From Cornus controversa (Eukaryota; Streptophyta; Magnoliopsida; Cornales; Cornaceae): a stretch of 64,000 nt of DNA. Below, piece after piece: positions 31,620 through 42,295 of the stretch. The notes beneath the pieces were generated by a model, which saw only the letters and a list, made by a program, of their open reading frames with translations, had not been told where the DNA came from and did no database searches. Made by a program: the position numbers and the translations under genes. How positions within the stretch are numbered: the first letter of the stretch is position 1; the number at the start of each line of letters is the position of its first letter. The stretch covers positions 31,816,336 through 31,880,335 of the forward strand of contig CM048849.1 in the NCBI GenBank assembly GCA_026545225.1, written 5' to 3'.

Positions 31620-34409
31620 TCACGTGCAATGGAAAAGAGGAAAGAAAGTAGAGCGAGTTTCTTCATTCTCCCATTCTAACTTGTTAAGCCACTGTCTCTC
31701 ACATTTAATTGATCGTAGAGTGTGTTTGCCGCTATTGGAGTCAAAAGGAAGTTTGTTAAGCTTTGGACAGTACGCAACATCAATTTTGATCAGAGAGGGG
31801 AAGGACAATGGATGACTGTAGATGCTCTTTAACTCTGGTAGGAACCATAGAGTCAACCTTTGTAGCCTTGCAAATACACTCAAACTTCCTTCCCTACCAA
31901 TATCATTGCTACTATTGCAATCCGCATCTTTTATTACTTCTTTCATTGCATCACAAAGGATAATTGATAAATCTTTAAGTTTTGGCGCGCTAATTAGCCA
32001 TGTTAGATCCTCCAAAACATTGCATTGTGAAATCGAGACTTGCTGAAGGTTATGAAAGCTTCTGCTTCCATCTATTATACTCTCAATCATATTCCACGGA
32101 TTGTTGTACTTGTGAGGTACTGCCGCTCTCTCTCTTTCATCCCACCTCATCCCATCATCAATTGACAACTCCTCTAAATCATCACAATCCCAAATTTGAA
32201 GAAATTCTAGTCTCTTAATGTTCTTCTGTAGAGAAGACAGTTGCAGTTGAGTTGTGCCTTTGCATTGTTTGATGGTTAGAGCAAATATGCAACTTTGAAA
32301 CTTTTGCCAACTTGATAATGTTTTGAGTGCGAGCTCAGTTTTCACCTCCAATTTTAAGTGTTGTAGGTGATTCAAGCATTCTAATTCATCCAATAACAAT
32401 TCATTACCACCCGACAATATGCTACCTTCATCAAAAACTTGCTTATATGAATCACCAATATCAAGCATCTCCAACCTTTGTAGAATCAAAAGAGTTGATA
32501 TGACTCGCGGCGGGATTATATGAAGGTTATGCATATTATTCATATATAAATACTTCAACTTTACCAGTGACTTAAACTCAATTGGCAACTCTCTTATGCC
32601 TGTCCCGGAGAGATCAAGATGTTGTAAAGAAAGCAACTCAAAAAAGTTCACCGGTAAAAAAGTTAATTTTGTACAAAACGATAGGTCTAAAACTTTCAGA
32701 GAAGGCATAAACTGGAAGAAGCTATCATAAATGGTCCTCAATCTATAATTACCGCTAAGATTTAAAGTCAAGAGATTGTCACATGTAGGAGTTCCGCTTA
32801 ATTCTTCAATGGAGCTACGCAAAAATACTCGTTCAGCCTTCTCCCACCTCGAAATAGGAGGATTTTCCCTTGCTACCAAATATTTCTCTTTCTTCCTCCC
32901 ACTGTCTGAAACTATCCACAATGCCATGTCCCGAATCACGTCATGCATATTCACAATAGAATCCGATGCTCTGCCCTCCAACAATAGACATGCACGCTTC
33001 AACCTACCAATAATTTCATATGCCAGCTTACATGCGTCGTTGATATTACATTCATCATCCAGAAACCCCTCTCCGATCCAGTATTTTATGAGTTCAGGAA
33101 CTTCAATATCCCAATCTTCTGGATACAGAGCACAATATAGGAAGCAAATCTTTGTTGTCTCATCAGGTAAGCTATCATAACTGAACTTTAAACAATGAAG
33201 CATCTCATCTTCCATACCTGAAATTTTGAATGTACATTTCTTCAACTCATTTCTTGCATAATTCCATTCTTGAGGATGTCTCCTGCTAGCCATGGCTCGT
33301 CCAACGGTAATCAACGCCAGTGGCAAACCAGCACATGCTTTGCAAACATCTGGTGCGCGCTTCTCTATTTCAGGGTCAGAATTGAGGATCTCTTCTCCCA
33401 CCTTCTCTTTAAACAAATCCCATGCTTGCTGCCATGCCAAGCATTCCACTTTAATCTTCTTCTTAGCTTCCATACGACCGCACACTTCCTCAGAGCGGGT
33501 GGTGAATACTACTTTGGCGGCCTTATTTTGATTGTCAGCTAGAACTCCCACTTCAACAAGATCAATTGGTTTCCATATGTCATCCAAAAGTAGCACAAAT
33601 CTCTTCCTTTTCAAGACACTAAAGATGTCCTGTTTCTTCTCATCTTGGCTTTTATCACTCCTCCATGTGAATCCTAGCTTCTTCCCAATTTTATCTTGAA
33701 CGCTCTCCACACTACTTTCATCTTTGGACACCACAACCCATATCACCTCATCGAATTTGCCACGCCACTGATCATCAGTTGCAAGTTCATTGTTGAGTTT
33801 CTTCAAGATGGTTGTCTTTCCAACTCCCCCCATTCCGTATATCCCGATGATTCCCACTCCATGACCGTCATCATCTGTAAGGAGTCTCAAGAGCTTATGA
33901 ACATTTGAATCCAAGCCCACAGTCGTCCCAAGAGGAATTTCTTGGGCATGTGCTGGGGCTAATGGTAGAGTCACATCCCTAAAATTATCTGCAATATTGC
34001 TCATATAAGAGACATCTCGTAACATCTGATGTGCTTTCTTTCCGAGTTTATATGTAGACCAGCATTTTCGGGGCCATATTTTGAAACACTCTCTCCGGAT
34101 CTCTTCTTCACCCTGCTGGAGAACATCGTTCACGCCCCTCTCCAGTTCTTCGACTCCTTGAACCCAGCCATCCACTTGTTCCGTGCGTCGACGCAGAGGT
34201 TGCCTCTCACCAATTTCAACTTGTGTGTTCACATCATCCCTTTTTCTTTTCAATCTTCCCATTTCGTTCCTCAAAGAGTCCATATTATCTTCGAAATGGC
34301 GGATATGGTAGGTTGTGTTTCTGATGCAATCATATAATCGGGTTGCAACATCCAAGATTGGACTCGCAAACTCCATTGCTTTGAAGAGACCAAGCATGAT
34401 TGCAGACAA
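31620..34409 (-). CDS. CC-NBS-LRR disease resistance protein, RPS2/RPS5-like, single exon (929 aa)
   Basis: An intracellular immune receptor that would sense pathogen effectors through its leucine-rich repeats and switch on defence. The N-terminal coiled coil covers about residues 12-130. NB-ARC follows: P-loop GMGGVGKTT at 192-200, kinase-2 FVLLLDDIW at 271-279 (the final W marks the CC class), RNBS-B VVFTTR at 300-305, GLPLAL at 361-366, CFLYCALYPED at 422-432 and MHD at 488-490. LRRs run from about 540 to the end and are irregular beyond 700, including LKVLDLSFCTKLTFLPVNF and HLDLSGTGIRELP. All key NB-ARC motifs are present and the length is normal. The conserved start of this family (MEF...) suits Met12; Met1 is 11 codons upstream. 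It stands alone among repeats, with no NLR neighbour in the window. Confidence 0.93.
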   Translation of the reverse strand: MSAIMLGLFKAMEFASPILDVATRLYDCIRNTTYHIRHFEDNMDSLRNEMGRLKRKRDDVNTQVEIGERQPLRRRTEQVDGWVQGVEELERGVNDVLQQGEEEIRRECFKIWPRKCWSTYKLGKKAHQMLRDVSYMSNIADNFRDVTLPLAPAHAQEIPLGTTVGLDSNVHKLLRLLTDDDGHGVGIIGIYGMGGVGKTTILKKLNNELATDDQWRGKFDEVIWVVVSKDESSVESVQDKIGKKLGFTWRSDKSQDEKKQDIFSVLKRKRFVLLLDDIWKPIDLVEVGVLADNQNKAAKVVFTTRSEEVCGRMEAKKKIKVECLAWQQAWDLFKEKVGEEILNSDPEIEKRAPDVCKACAGLPLALITVGRAMASRRHPQEWNYARNELKKCTFKISGMEDEMLHCLKFSYDSLPDETTKICFLYCALYPEDWDIEVPELIKYWIGEGFLDDECNINDACKLAYEIIGRLKRACLLLEGRASDSIVNMHDVIRDMALWIVSDSGRKKEKYLVARENPPISRWEKAERVFLRSSIEELSGTPTCDNLLTLNLSGNYRLRTIYDSFFQFMPSLKVLDLSFCTKLTFLPVNFFELLSLQHLDLSGTGIRELPIEFKSLVKLKYLYMNNMHNLHIIPPRVISTLLILQRLEMLDIGDSYKQVFDEGSILSGGNELLLDELECLNHLQHLKLEVKTELALKTLSSWQKFQSCIFALTIKQCKGTTQLQLSSLQKNIKRLEFLQIWDCDDLEELSIDDGMRWDERERAAVPHKYNNPWNMIESIIDGSRSFHNLQQVSISQCNVLEDLTWLISAPKLKDLSIILCDAMKEVIKDADCNSSNDIGREGSLSVFARLQRLTLWFLPELKSIYSHPLSFPSLIKIDVAYCPKLNKLPFDSNSGKHTLRSIKCERQWLNKLEWENEETRSTFFPLFHCT

Positions 34410-34754
34410 TACTGAATGGTAGCTACAGAAACTGGGAAGAAAAAGAGAAGTGAAGCAAATAAAATTTCAAGATGGGTTTGTTTCGAGTCTGGTGAGTCTT
34501 AATTTACATGCCTATTGTCATCATCATGCGTAGAAAAAGTCACAAGTCTATGAATATAAGGTAGTCATGAAGGTCAATGAACGCTACTTCCTAGAAATTA
34601 CGGTGTACTACTTCTCTACTTCCTGGAAATTACTGATCTACTTGTTATGTGTGGTGCTCAATTAAAATAGATAGAACTTAGAATAGCATTCTAACAGGTT
34701 GGAAAATGAAAGATACTACTGCACTTTCGAGTCTGGTGAGTCTTAATTTACATG
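34410..34754. repeat. NLR upstream region with local duplication, unit 1 and start of unit 2
   Basis: The segment TCGAGTCTGGTGAGTCTTAA at about 34484 runs to about 34577 and recurs from 34728. The second unit is split by the solo LTR at 34755-35412 and continues at 35418-35480 (CCTATTGTCATCATCATGCG onward). A weaker third copy lies near 35595-35640. The NLR promoter and 5' leader presumably lie here too; I cannot place a TATA box reliably. Confidence 0.8.
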
Positions 34755-35197
34755 TGTACACACAATGTCCGAAAATTTAGGAACGAAAATTAGTGACAAA
34801 TAAACAATTTTATTAATTTAAGAAAAAGGAGGGTACAATCCTCTGTAAATCTTTACAAAAGAAATATGAAGATAATGTCCTCTGATTCGATCTCCTTGGT
34901 AATCCGGTTTCAAGGGTTGCTAGAGCTTAATCTTGAATTGGATTGAAACTTTGGTGAAGAACGGCACGTGGATGATGTGCTTGTTGTTCTTCTCCTTCAG
35001 GGTTTAGATGCTTTGGAGTTTTAGATTTTGAGTGAAAAGTTCTGCAGAGCTTTAGCTTTTTCTGAGAATCTTCTGGTCTCCCTTCTCCCACCTCTGGACC
35101 TTTATTTATAGGCTCACCGGAGGGTAGATTTGTAACTTTCTTTTTCTTTAATAATTATCCTATAATTATCTTTTATGATAATTTTGATAATTATCCA

Positions 35198-35230
<33 letters not shown>

Positions 35231-35412
35231 AGACCCCATTTTCAAGTGGGCTTTGACTTCTTAGACAATTTAGACCAGCCCATAACTCATTTATTTGTGG
35301 TGGGTCTGGTTTCAAATTATCTGACTCATTGGGCCATATTTTTAAGTGGGCTAAACTGAAGATAAACCCAAATTGTATTTTGGGTCTATCATGTAATTTT
35401 TTAATGTCTACA
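34755..35412 (-). mobile_element. Solo LTR with 5-bp target duplication
   Basis: 658 bp beginning TGTACACACAATG and ending AATGTCTACA, flanked by ACATG at 34750-34754 and 35413-35417. Read on the minus strand it begins TGTAGACATT and has a TATA box (CTATAAATA, 35101-35112), which sets its orientation. No internal sequence remains, so it is a product of LTR-LTR recombination. The uninterrupted sister copy at about 34513 shows the empty site. Confidence 0.85.
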
Positions 35413-35480
35413 ACATGCCTATTGTCATCATCATGCGTAGAAAAAGTCACAAGTCTATGAATATAAGGTAGTCATGAAGA

Positions 35481-36110
35481 AGAAATTAAAGAAATTAAGA
35501 CCGGAAAGAAAAGAAAAGAAAAGATGCACTCAAGCTAGAAAAGCAAATATAATTTACATGCAAATAGGCTGCTTAATTGTTAATAATTTTAGTGGTCATG
35601 TAGAAAAATTCTCAAGGCTATGAATATAAGGTAGTCATTAATAAGGCCCATGAACTCATGTTCCTATTGATAAGGTCGTTGTTTACTACTGTATGAAAAT
35701 GGTTTAGTTTGTCCTTTTTGTTTTACGTGTGCAAGAGTATTTAACCAAATGTCAATTACTAAGGATTATTTGAGGAGGAGCATTTGTCTAGGCTAGATTG
35801 GGTTATGTTATACTAACAAATGATTTGCAAAGAATCTACAAATTTTTAGAGTCAATATGAAAAAAATTTCAGAAATCAAGTGTTTTACCATAGACAAATC
35901 TGTATAGCTTTCACCGAAAAGAATCAAACTATCTATAACTTTCACGAGAGATGAATGGGTCGACTGTAACTACAGAGAGAGACAGAGAGCCATGTCTTGC
36001 TTTCATCGGAGAGGAATGGTTGACTGTATTAAAAGAGAGAGGGAGAGAGGGTCGTATTATTTTAAGAAAGCTACGTTTTTTTGTAGTCTGAAAAATTATA
36101 TTATTTGCAA
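35481..36110. other. Unassigned sequence
   Basis: No ORF of note. A segment at about 36017-36065 (AATGGTTGACTGTATT, then GTCGTATTATTTTAAG) recurs in diverged form near 36351-36415, on the far side of the tandem repeat. Confidence 0.4.
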
Positions 36111-36114
36111 GTTC

Positions 36115-36297
36115 ACTATATACGAACCTATATATAATATTTATTATAAACAATGGCAAGTTGCCTACATTTATTATAAACAATGGCAAGTTTGCTATTT
36201 ACGAATTTATATATAATATTTATTATAAACAATGGCCAGTTGGCTACTTACGAATTCATATATAATATTTATTATAAACAATGGCAAGTTGACTACA
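36115..36297. repeat. Minisatellite-like tandem repeat
   Basis: About four units of TTTATTATAAACAATGGC(A/C)AGTT, mostly spaced about 49 bases apart and separated by TACGAATT(T/C)ATATATAATA. Confidence 0.85.
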
Positions 36298-37430
36298 ATT
36301 ACTTTTCTGAACACCTGAGAGTAAAAAATGGCAAGTGGGCACGTAGTGGGTAAATGGTTGACTGTATTCAGAGATAGAGAGAGAAAGCCTTTTTATCAGT
36401 GGTATTATTTTAAGAAAAAAATTATAGTATTTTTTGCAATTACTACTTAACAAAGTAATGTTACTCATATTTGTTTGGGTTGTATGATTAAGTCACCGGT
36501 CATAACAGCTTTCTTTGCAAGAGAAGTAATGGCTAATTTTCTTAAAGAGAAACTGCTTTTTACCTATGTAATATTAAACACGGTACCAGCTAGAAAGTAT
36601 GAAGACTTTATCAAACGTGTTGAACATTCGAATACCGTGTCGAACACTTAAACACTTTTCGAATACGTGTCAAACACTTGATATATTTTTTTTAAAACAC
36701 TTTTCGGACACTCCTTGGACACTTCTAAAACATTCCTTGAACATGTGTCAAGCACTTCGTAGCAGTGATTTATATTCAAGTATTTCGAAAGAAAATTATA
36801 TACGACTAAATTATGATTAAAAATCTAAGCTAAATATATGCATACGACTAAATAAGTCTATTTCTTTAATCTATTTTTCTATTTTTGTTTATAAGTTTAT
36901 TTATTATTAATTATTTGACGATGAATTAAAGTATTTATTTCATATAGTCTTCTCCGTGTTCTATTTTTTTAAAATTTTTTGTATCACTGTGTCTGTGTTG
37001 TGTAGGGTAAGAGAAATGATATGTAACAAAAATAGAATAAAGAGAGAATTTATGTGACTGGATTCATTTATAAGCAATTAATTTGGTGGCTGGCAATGAC
37101 AACTATATATGTTTATCTAGAAAGCACAGTGTCGTACTCATATCGAGCACTCAAATATTATGTCAGACACTTCTGACTCTTCGAACAAGTGTCGGACAAT
37201 GATTCAATATTTTATTTTATCTTTTATATTTATCATATTAAAATTGGAAGATATTACCAAAAAAAATATTAAACCTGTGTTAATGAGTCAATTTTTTTCA
37301 ATAAACAAACTAAAATTTGAAAATCAGCTCCACTCTTTTTTGAAACAAGCTTTTAACTAGTCATAAAATTGAGTTGTTTTTCCTTACCAAATAACAAACC
37401 CCTTTGGGGACGGAAAATTATTAAAGAGTA
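36298..37430. repeat. Region with GTGT...ACAC words; otherwise unassigned
   Basis: GTGTCGAACAC (36637) and GTGTCAAACAC (36667) start 30 bases apart, followed by CGGACACTCCTTGGACAC near 36705. Related words (GTCAGACAC, GTGTCGGACA) reappear at about 37160-37200. Sequence at 36765-36990 is repeated, diverged, at 37985-38190. I do not know the family. Confidence 0.5.
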
Positions 37431-37552
37431 CGGGATTTAGTGTATTGGAGAATCTCATTGCTAATAAGATTCTATTTTTTATGATTTTCTATAATAATGA
37501 AAAATAGTGTTTTGTCATTAGTGGAATTCCTACATTTAAGAAATATCCGGAG
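37431..37552 (-). mobile_element. Small MITE-like element, inverted relative to 38258-38365
   Basis: Flanked by TA on each side. Its right part, on the minus strand (CTCCGGATATTTCTTAAATG), matches the left part of the element at 38258. Short, noncoding, with an imperfect terminal inverted repeat. Stowaway-like by size and TA duplication, but the family is uncertain. Confidence 0.5.
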
Positions 37553-38257
37553 TATTGTACAATTATTCAAATTTATGGCGCGTGAATCTCGCAATTGAAT
37601 TTTTGTCACCACTCCTTCCTTACATCCCCCGCCTTGCAAGTCTTCTATCTCAACTTTCTTATCAAATTGTTTACATTTAGAATATGATTACTTGTGTTAG
37701 ACCATGAACGATTCAGGCAAATAAATTTATCCACCAAGTCATAATCTTCAGAAATCTCTGAATTGGAAGTTTGGAAAACATTACCTTCTATATCTTTTTT
37801 ATATTCCACCAAAAATTCAGTTGAATTTTTCAAAAGTTATCTAAAATTTGAAAATTTTAAATTAGCTTAAAAATAAAAGGTTCTGATTGAGTTCCCAAAT
37901 TTTTTTTTTTTAAAAAAAGTCTTTAAAACATTTTAAGTCATCTAATATTGTTTTATTCATTTTAGTGTCATTAAATTTTTTTTTTGACACTTTGTAGCAG
38001 CTATGTATTCAAGTATTTTGAAATATATATATATCATGATAAACAATCTTAGCTAAATTGAACCATTAATAAGTCTAGTTGATTAATCTATTTGTTTATT
38101 TTTATTTTTAAGTTTGTTTGTCTAATAATTGCTTGATAGTTAATTAAAATATTTCTGTAATATAATTTTTTTTGTTGAATATTAAATATATATTAATATA
38201 TTATATTGTTATTTTATATCTGTATACTCGTCATATCATTCTAATAATTCTAGAATA
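37553..38257. other. Spacer between the two MITE-like copies
   Basis: It contains 37985-38190, a diverged direct copy of 36765-36990. No gene seen. Confidence 0.45.
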
Positions 38258-38365
38258 CTCCGGGGATTCCTTAAATGTAGGAATCCCACCAATGATAAAA
38301 CACTTTTTTTCATTATTAAAATTTTGTTAGTGGTGGAATTTTCATAATACACGGAATCCCCGTGA
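38258..38365 (+). mobile_element. Small MITE-like element (108 bp)
   Basis: Starts CTCCGGGGATTCC and ends GGAATCCCCGTGA, an inverted repeat of about 13 bp with two or three mismatches, flanked by TA (38256-38257; 38366-38367). Confidence 0.55.
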
Positions 38366-39457
38366 TATATAATAATTTCTCGTATCAGTGTTCATGTCTT
38401 ATTTTTTTATTTATAATTTTCTGTGTTGTGATATCCGTTTCGTATGTACCTATATTATAGATACTTGTCGGCATCAGTGCTTCTTAGATGCCTATATATA
38501 TTGTATTAAATTGTACTTAATTAATTTACAGTGGTGGACAAAATAACAATCCACGCTTGTCAACTTCCAGCAAGTGGAGTATAATAGAAAGGTAACTAAC
38601 TCCATTATTTTGATTTGTTGAAGAAAAGCCCATCATCCACCAAAACAAAATTCAATTATTGGATCCCACTTGGAAAAAAAGAAGTGAATACCTCTGTGCT
38701 TATATTTTATGTAAGGATGATGCAGGTGCTTCGGGCCATTCATCGGATGCATGTGCGTCGGCCCAAGTCTTTAGCCGGCGACATTGGGCTGAATAGATAA
38801 TATAGTCATGAAAACTAGGTGCACTTGAATGCATCCTTCAACCTCCCATTTCGGTCTTGGTTTCAATTTTAATCATTTTTCTTAACATAAATTAGAAACT
38901 CTGAAGGAATTATTGAGCCAAGGGGTGACTACGGATCAGATCGGATTTGGCATTAATCTAATATAATATTTGATCTACGGATTTATGAAATTTCAATTCA
39001 ATCCAATCCGTTGGAGTCGCGGATCGGATCGGATTTGTGAAATAGCGGATTGGATCGGATCAAATTGAACGGATTAGGCTTGTTCTAAATAGCCCAATTT
39101 TTTTTTTTCAACTTTTAAACCATGATCAATAGTCTAATATCAAATTTAGAATAACTAGTACTCTAGCAGTAGCAAATTGATGACAATAAAGTAATGAATT
39201 AGACTAATTGCCTAATAATAAGACTAATTCAAGTAAGACCAACACTAATTGCCTAATAAGAAGAGAATCACTGTAATTCCACTTAAATAACAAAAATATA
39301 TTCATAAGTCATCAAAAGTATAATTTGGTACATGCTAGATTTTTAAAAAAGCTAATAGAAGTTACAATGAAAAATGAAACAATCAACTATATAAATGAGT
39401 TTTTTTATGTTTAGGTTATAAAAGTTAATATATATAATAATTTATAATAAAAAATAT
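38366..39457. other. Unassigned sequence with a degraded hAT-like end
   Basis: Near 38919-39085 a block starting AAGGGGTGACTACGGATC and rich in GGATCGGATCGGATT resembles a hAT terminal region. No transposase or second end is found. The rest is AT-rich with no gene. Confidence 0.4.
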
Positions 39458-40189
39458 TGTAATACCCCGAAAAATTTGGACGTCTATTATTTTAAAGAAT
39501 TTAAATTTCTTTATATTATTATTACTATTATTTTTCAATTCATGTGAAATGCCTTTATATGCATTTTATCATTTCATGTGAATTGTTAGGTCTTTATACA
39601 ATTATTATTTTATGTGAATTGGTTGTCTTTATAAATTCTTTCATTTCATGTGAATTGCTCTACTTTTATTTTTATCAATTTATATGAATTGTTTATTGAT
39701 TGTGTATTATTTGATTTAAATATTTTAAATGCTTTGGATTGGGCTAGGGAGGAATCTGGGCTGGAATGGTTGGGCTAAAGATATGCTTAAGTTGTTGGGC
39801 CATGGTTATAGTTATATTATTATGGTTATTATTATTATTATTATCATTATTTTAGTTATTTGGTTTTTAGAAAAAAATAATAATAATAATAGAATAAAAT
39901 GATTAGGACAAAAGATAATAAGAAAGTAGGGGGGTGGATTGTAGTAACCCTTGTGGACGGGTATGAGTGGGCGGGTGCGAAGACAGGCATTGGGCTGAGC
40001 TACCACACTGACAGGGTGTAGGGTGCTCAATCCCACATCACCTGGGTGTGGAAAAGGGGATGTGCTTATATATAGTATGTTCTTTTCAAATGGTATGAGG
40101 CCTTTTGGGGTAAAACCCAAGAGCAAAACCGTGCGGGCTAAGGCCCAAAGCGGACAATATCATACCATGTGTTGGAGCGGGGTATTACA
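39458..40189 (+). mobile_element. Probable solo LTR
   Basis: Begins TGTAATACCCCG and ends CGGGGTATTACA, perfect 12-base inverted termini. A TATA box (CTTATATATAGT, near 40065) is followed by a leader with GCCCAAAGCGGACAATATC, a phrase typical of plant LTRs. The flanks (AATAT, TTTTT) do not match, so the target duplication is lost or the element was moved. Confidence 0.65.
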
Positions 40190-40350
40190 TTTTTTGTATT
40201 CTTATATTACTAAACTTCCTAAAAAAATTATTTCTTGAATTTCTAAAATTTTTATTTTCTTATATTATTAGACCAATAGTAAAGATTTAATAATGGGTTC
40301 AAAGAATTTAATTCATTCTAAAATTTCTAATTTTTATCATTTTCTCACCA

Positions 40351-40382
<32 letters not shown>

Positions 40383-40956
40383 CACGTCTTTTTCTCCTCA
40401 TTACACTAGCCTAAATAAATTGGAAATTATAAAACTTTGTATCTTCTTCCATTAACTTTGATCTTTTTCTCTCTGTTCCTCAGCGTTTATTTTTCTATCC
40501 TCCGATCATAATCTCATCACAGATTCTCCATCTCTCTCGTCTCTCATTATAACATTTTTTGTCTTCTCCACTCATTACAATCTTAAGGCTTTTGTTGACG
40601 TAAATGTGCTTTACCCTATTCCCTCCAAAGCCGGTTCAGTGGCTAAGTCAGATCTTTCTTTCTTTCTTAACATTCCTCTTCCCGTGGTCATGCCAGATCT
40701 TTCACAATCTTGTTGAAAGAACACAAGTTAAGGTCATTTTCTCAACATTTTCATGATTCTCTTCTCAGAGAAATTCATAATATCAAACCATACCATTAAT
40801 TTTATAACGCATCTCACTTGCACATTAAAAAGGACAACATAGCTACTACAAAGAACAGGTTACATAAACTACTCAAAAAATTTGTCAAAATATTAAGAGA
40901 AATATAACTATGGAGAATACGTAAAAGTGAAGGATGATTGAAATTGAAGAATGGTT
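40190..40956. other. Unassigned sequence with a (CT)n run
   Basis: A CT microsatellite lies at about 40354-40381. Pyrimidine-rich sequence follows to about 40700, as in plant leaders, but no coding exon is recognised. Confidence 0.4.
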
Positions 40957-41011
40957 ATTCGTGATCATCTCATGTTCTATATATTTGACACACAAATCCT
41001 TAGGATGTATG
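40957..41011. repeat. Dispersed repeat A, copy 2, left part
   Basis: Matches the start of 13175-13787 up to GGATGTATG. GTATG at 41007-41011 is the left target duplication of TR-GAG copy 2; the repeat resumes at 48695. Confidence 0.85.
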
Positions 41012-42206
41012 TGTGACATATAAATTTGTAATTGGCATATTTCGGTGATCAAAACCTGAATGATCGAGTTGTAAGTTTCATGTTATTTTATGTAATCGAT
41101 CATCGACAACTTCGAACTGACACTCAAGTGCATGGAAGCCGATAAATCAGTTAGAACACCATAGTACAGGTAAGTATGGTGAGGACACTCTGCACTTTTT
41201 AGTTCCGAGCCTATTTTGAAAAACCAGGGTTTAAATGAAAAGTTTAGGGTTTTTCAAAGTAGGACCGGTCCCCAATATTTAGGACCGGTCCAACTTTTCT
41301 CGGTAAGATGGTTTCTGCAGATTTTCAAAAAGTCCCACCGGTCCTGATTATTTGGCACCAGTCCAACTTAGCCTATTCCAAATAGGAAATAAATTTTGAC
41401 GAAAATTCTGATTCCTATTGGGTTTGAAACTTCTAGGAAAGTTCTATTTTGCTATTTAATTTCTTTTCCAAGTAGACTTAGAACTTCCTTGTCTATATAT
41501 ATGTATTCATATTTTCTCTATAAAAAAAAGGAAGGAATATATGCCTGAAACATATTTTTAGAGAGAGAAAATATATACAGTATAATTAGGGCTTTATATT
41601 TTTAAGAACACACATCCATACTTCACGAGTGATTTTTAGGATGGTGTTCTACTTCTGATTAGCTGCTCAGAGACTGCATCAAATCTATTTGCTGATCAGA
41701 ACATTGGATTGAAAGTTCTTCGCTTGCTTGTTTGCTGAGGAAGAAAGGTAACCAGAGTGCACTACGAAGGGAACAAAATACTTGCTGAGTATTTTGGTTC
41801 TTCCAGTAACCTTTCTGTAAGGGTGGTGACGTTAGCCGGAAGTCTGCAGCAGTTGGACGTGTTGTCGCAATCATAAGCCTGAGGTGTTCCGCATCAGATC
41901 CTTGACAGAGTGAAGAGGGGTGTGAGACTGAGACAGAGTCTGTTGTACTTTGCTTCATCATAGTGAATTGGTTCCTTGAGGCGTGCCGCCTCCCTCCGTG
42001 GTTTTTCCTGCCTTGGGTTTCCACGTATATCTGGTGCATTCTTTTCTTTACTTGCACTTTACTTATTTGCTTACTTTAATTGTTTGATTAATTGGACTAA
42101 AAATTGAATTAATTAAAAATTAAGCAAACGAGCAAGTGATCCTATTCACCCCCCCTCTAGATTCTAAAATACTTTTTGCAACCGCTTCCGCACCGCGCAA
42201 CTCACA
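41012..42206 (+). repeat. 5' LTR of TR-GAG copy 2
   Basis: 1195 bp, TGTGACATA to CAACTCACA. The ACCGGT palindrome cluster starts at 41264, 252 bases in, as in copy 1. The Met-tRNA primer site follows at 42208. Confidence 0.93.
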
Positions 42207-42295
42207 ATTGGTATTAGAGCAGTGTTCTCTAATTTGTGAGTAGTTCCTTGCGAAATTTTTTTAATCAAAATTTATTTTTGTTTTCAAAAATTACT

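Noticed and set aside
39458-40189. DNA transposon with 12-base terminal inverted repeats
   Set aside because: TGTAATACCCCG/CGGGGTATTACA ends, an internal TATA box and the GCCCAAAGCGGACAATATC leader fit a solo LTR better.
39458-40189. Cassandra-type element with a 5S rRNA-like LTR
   Set aside because: I could not see the 5S internal promoter sequence in it.
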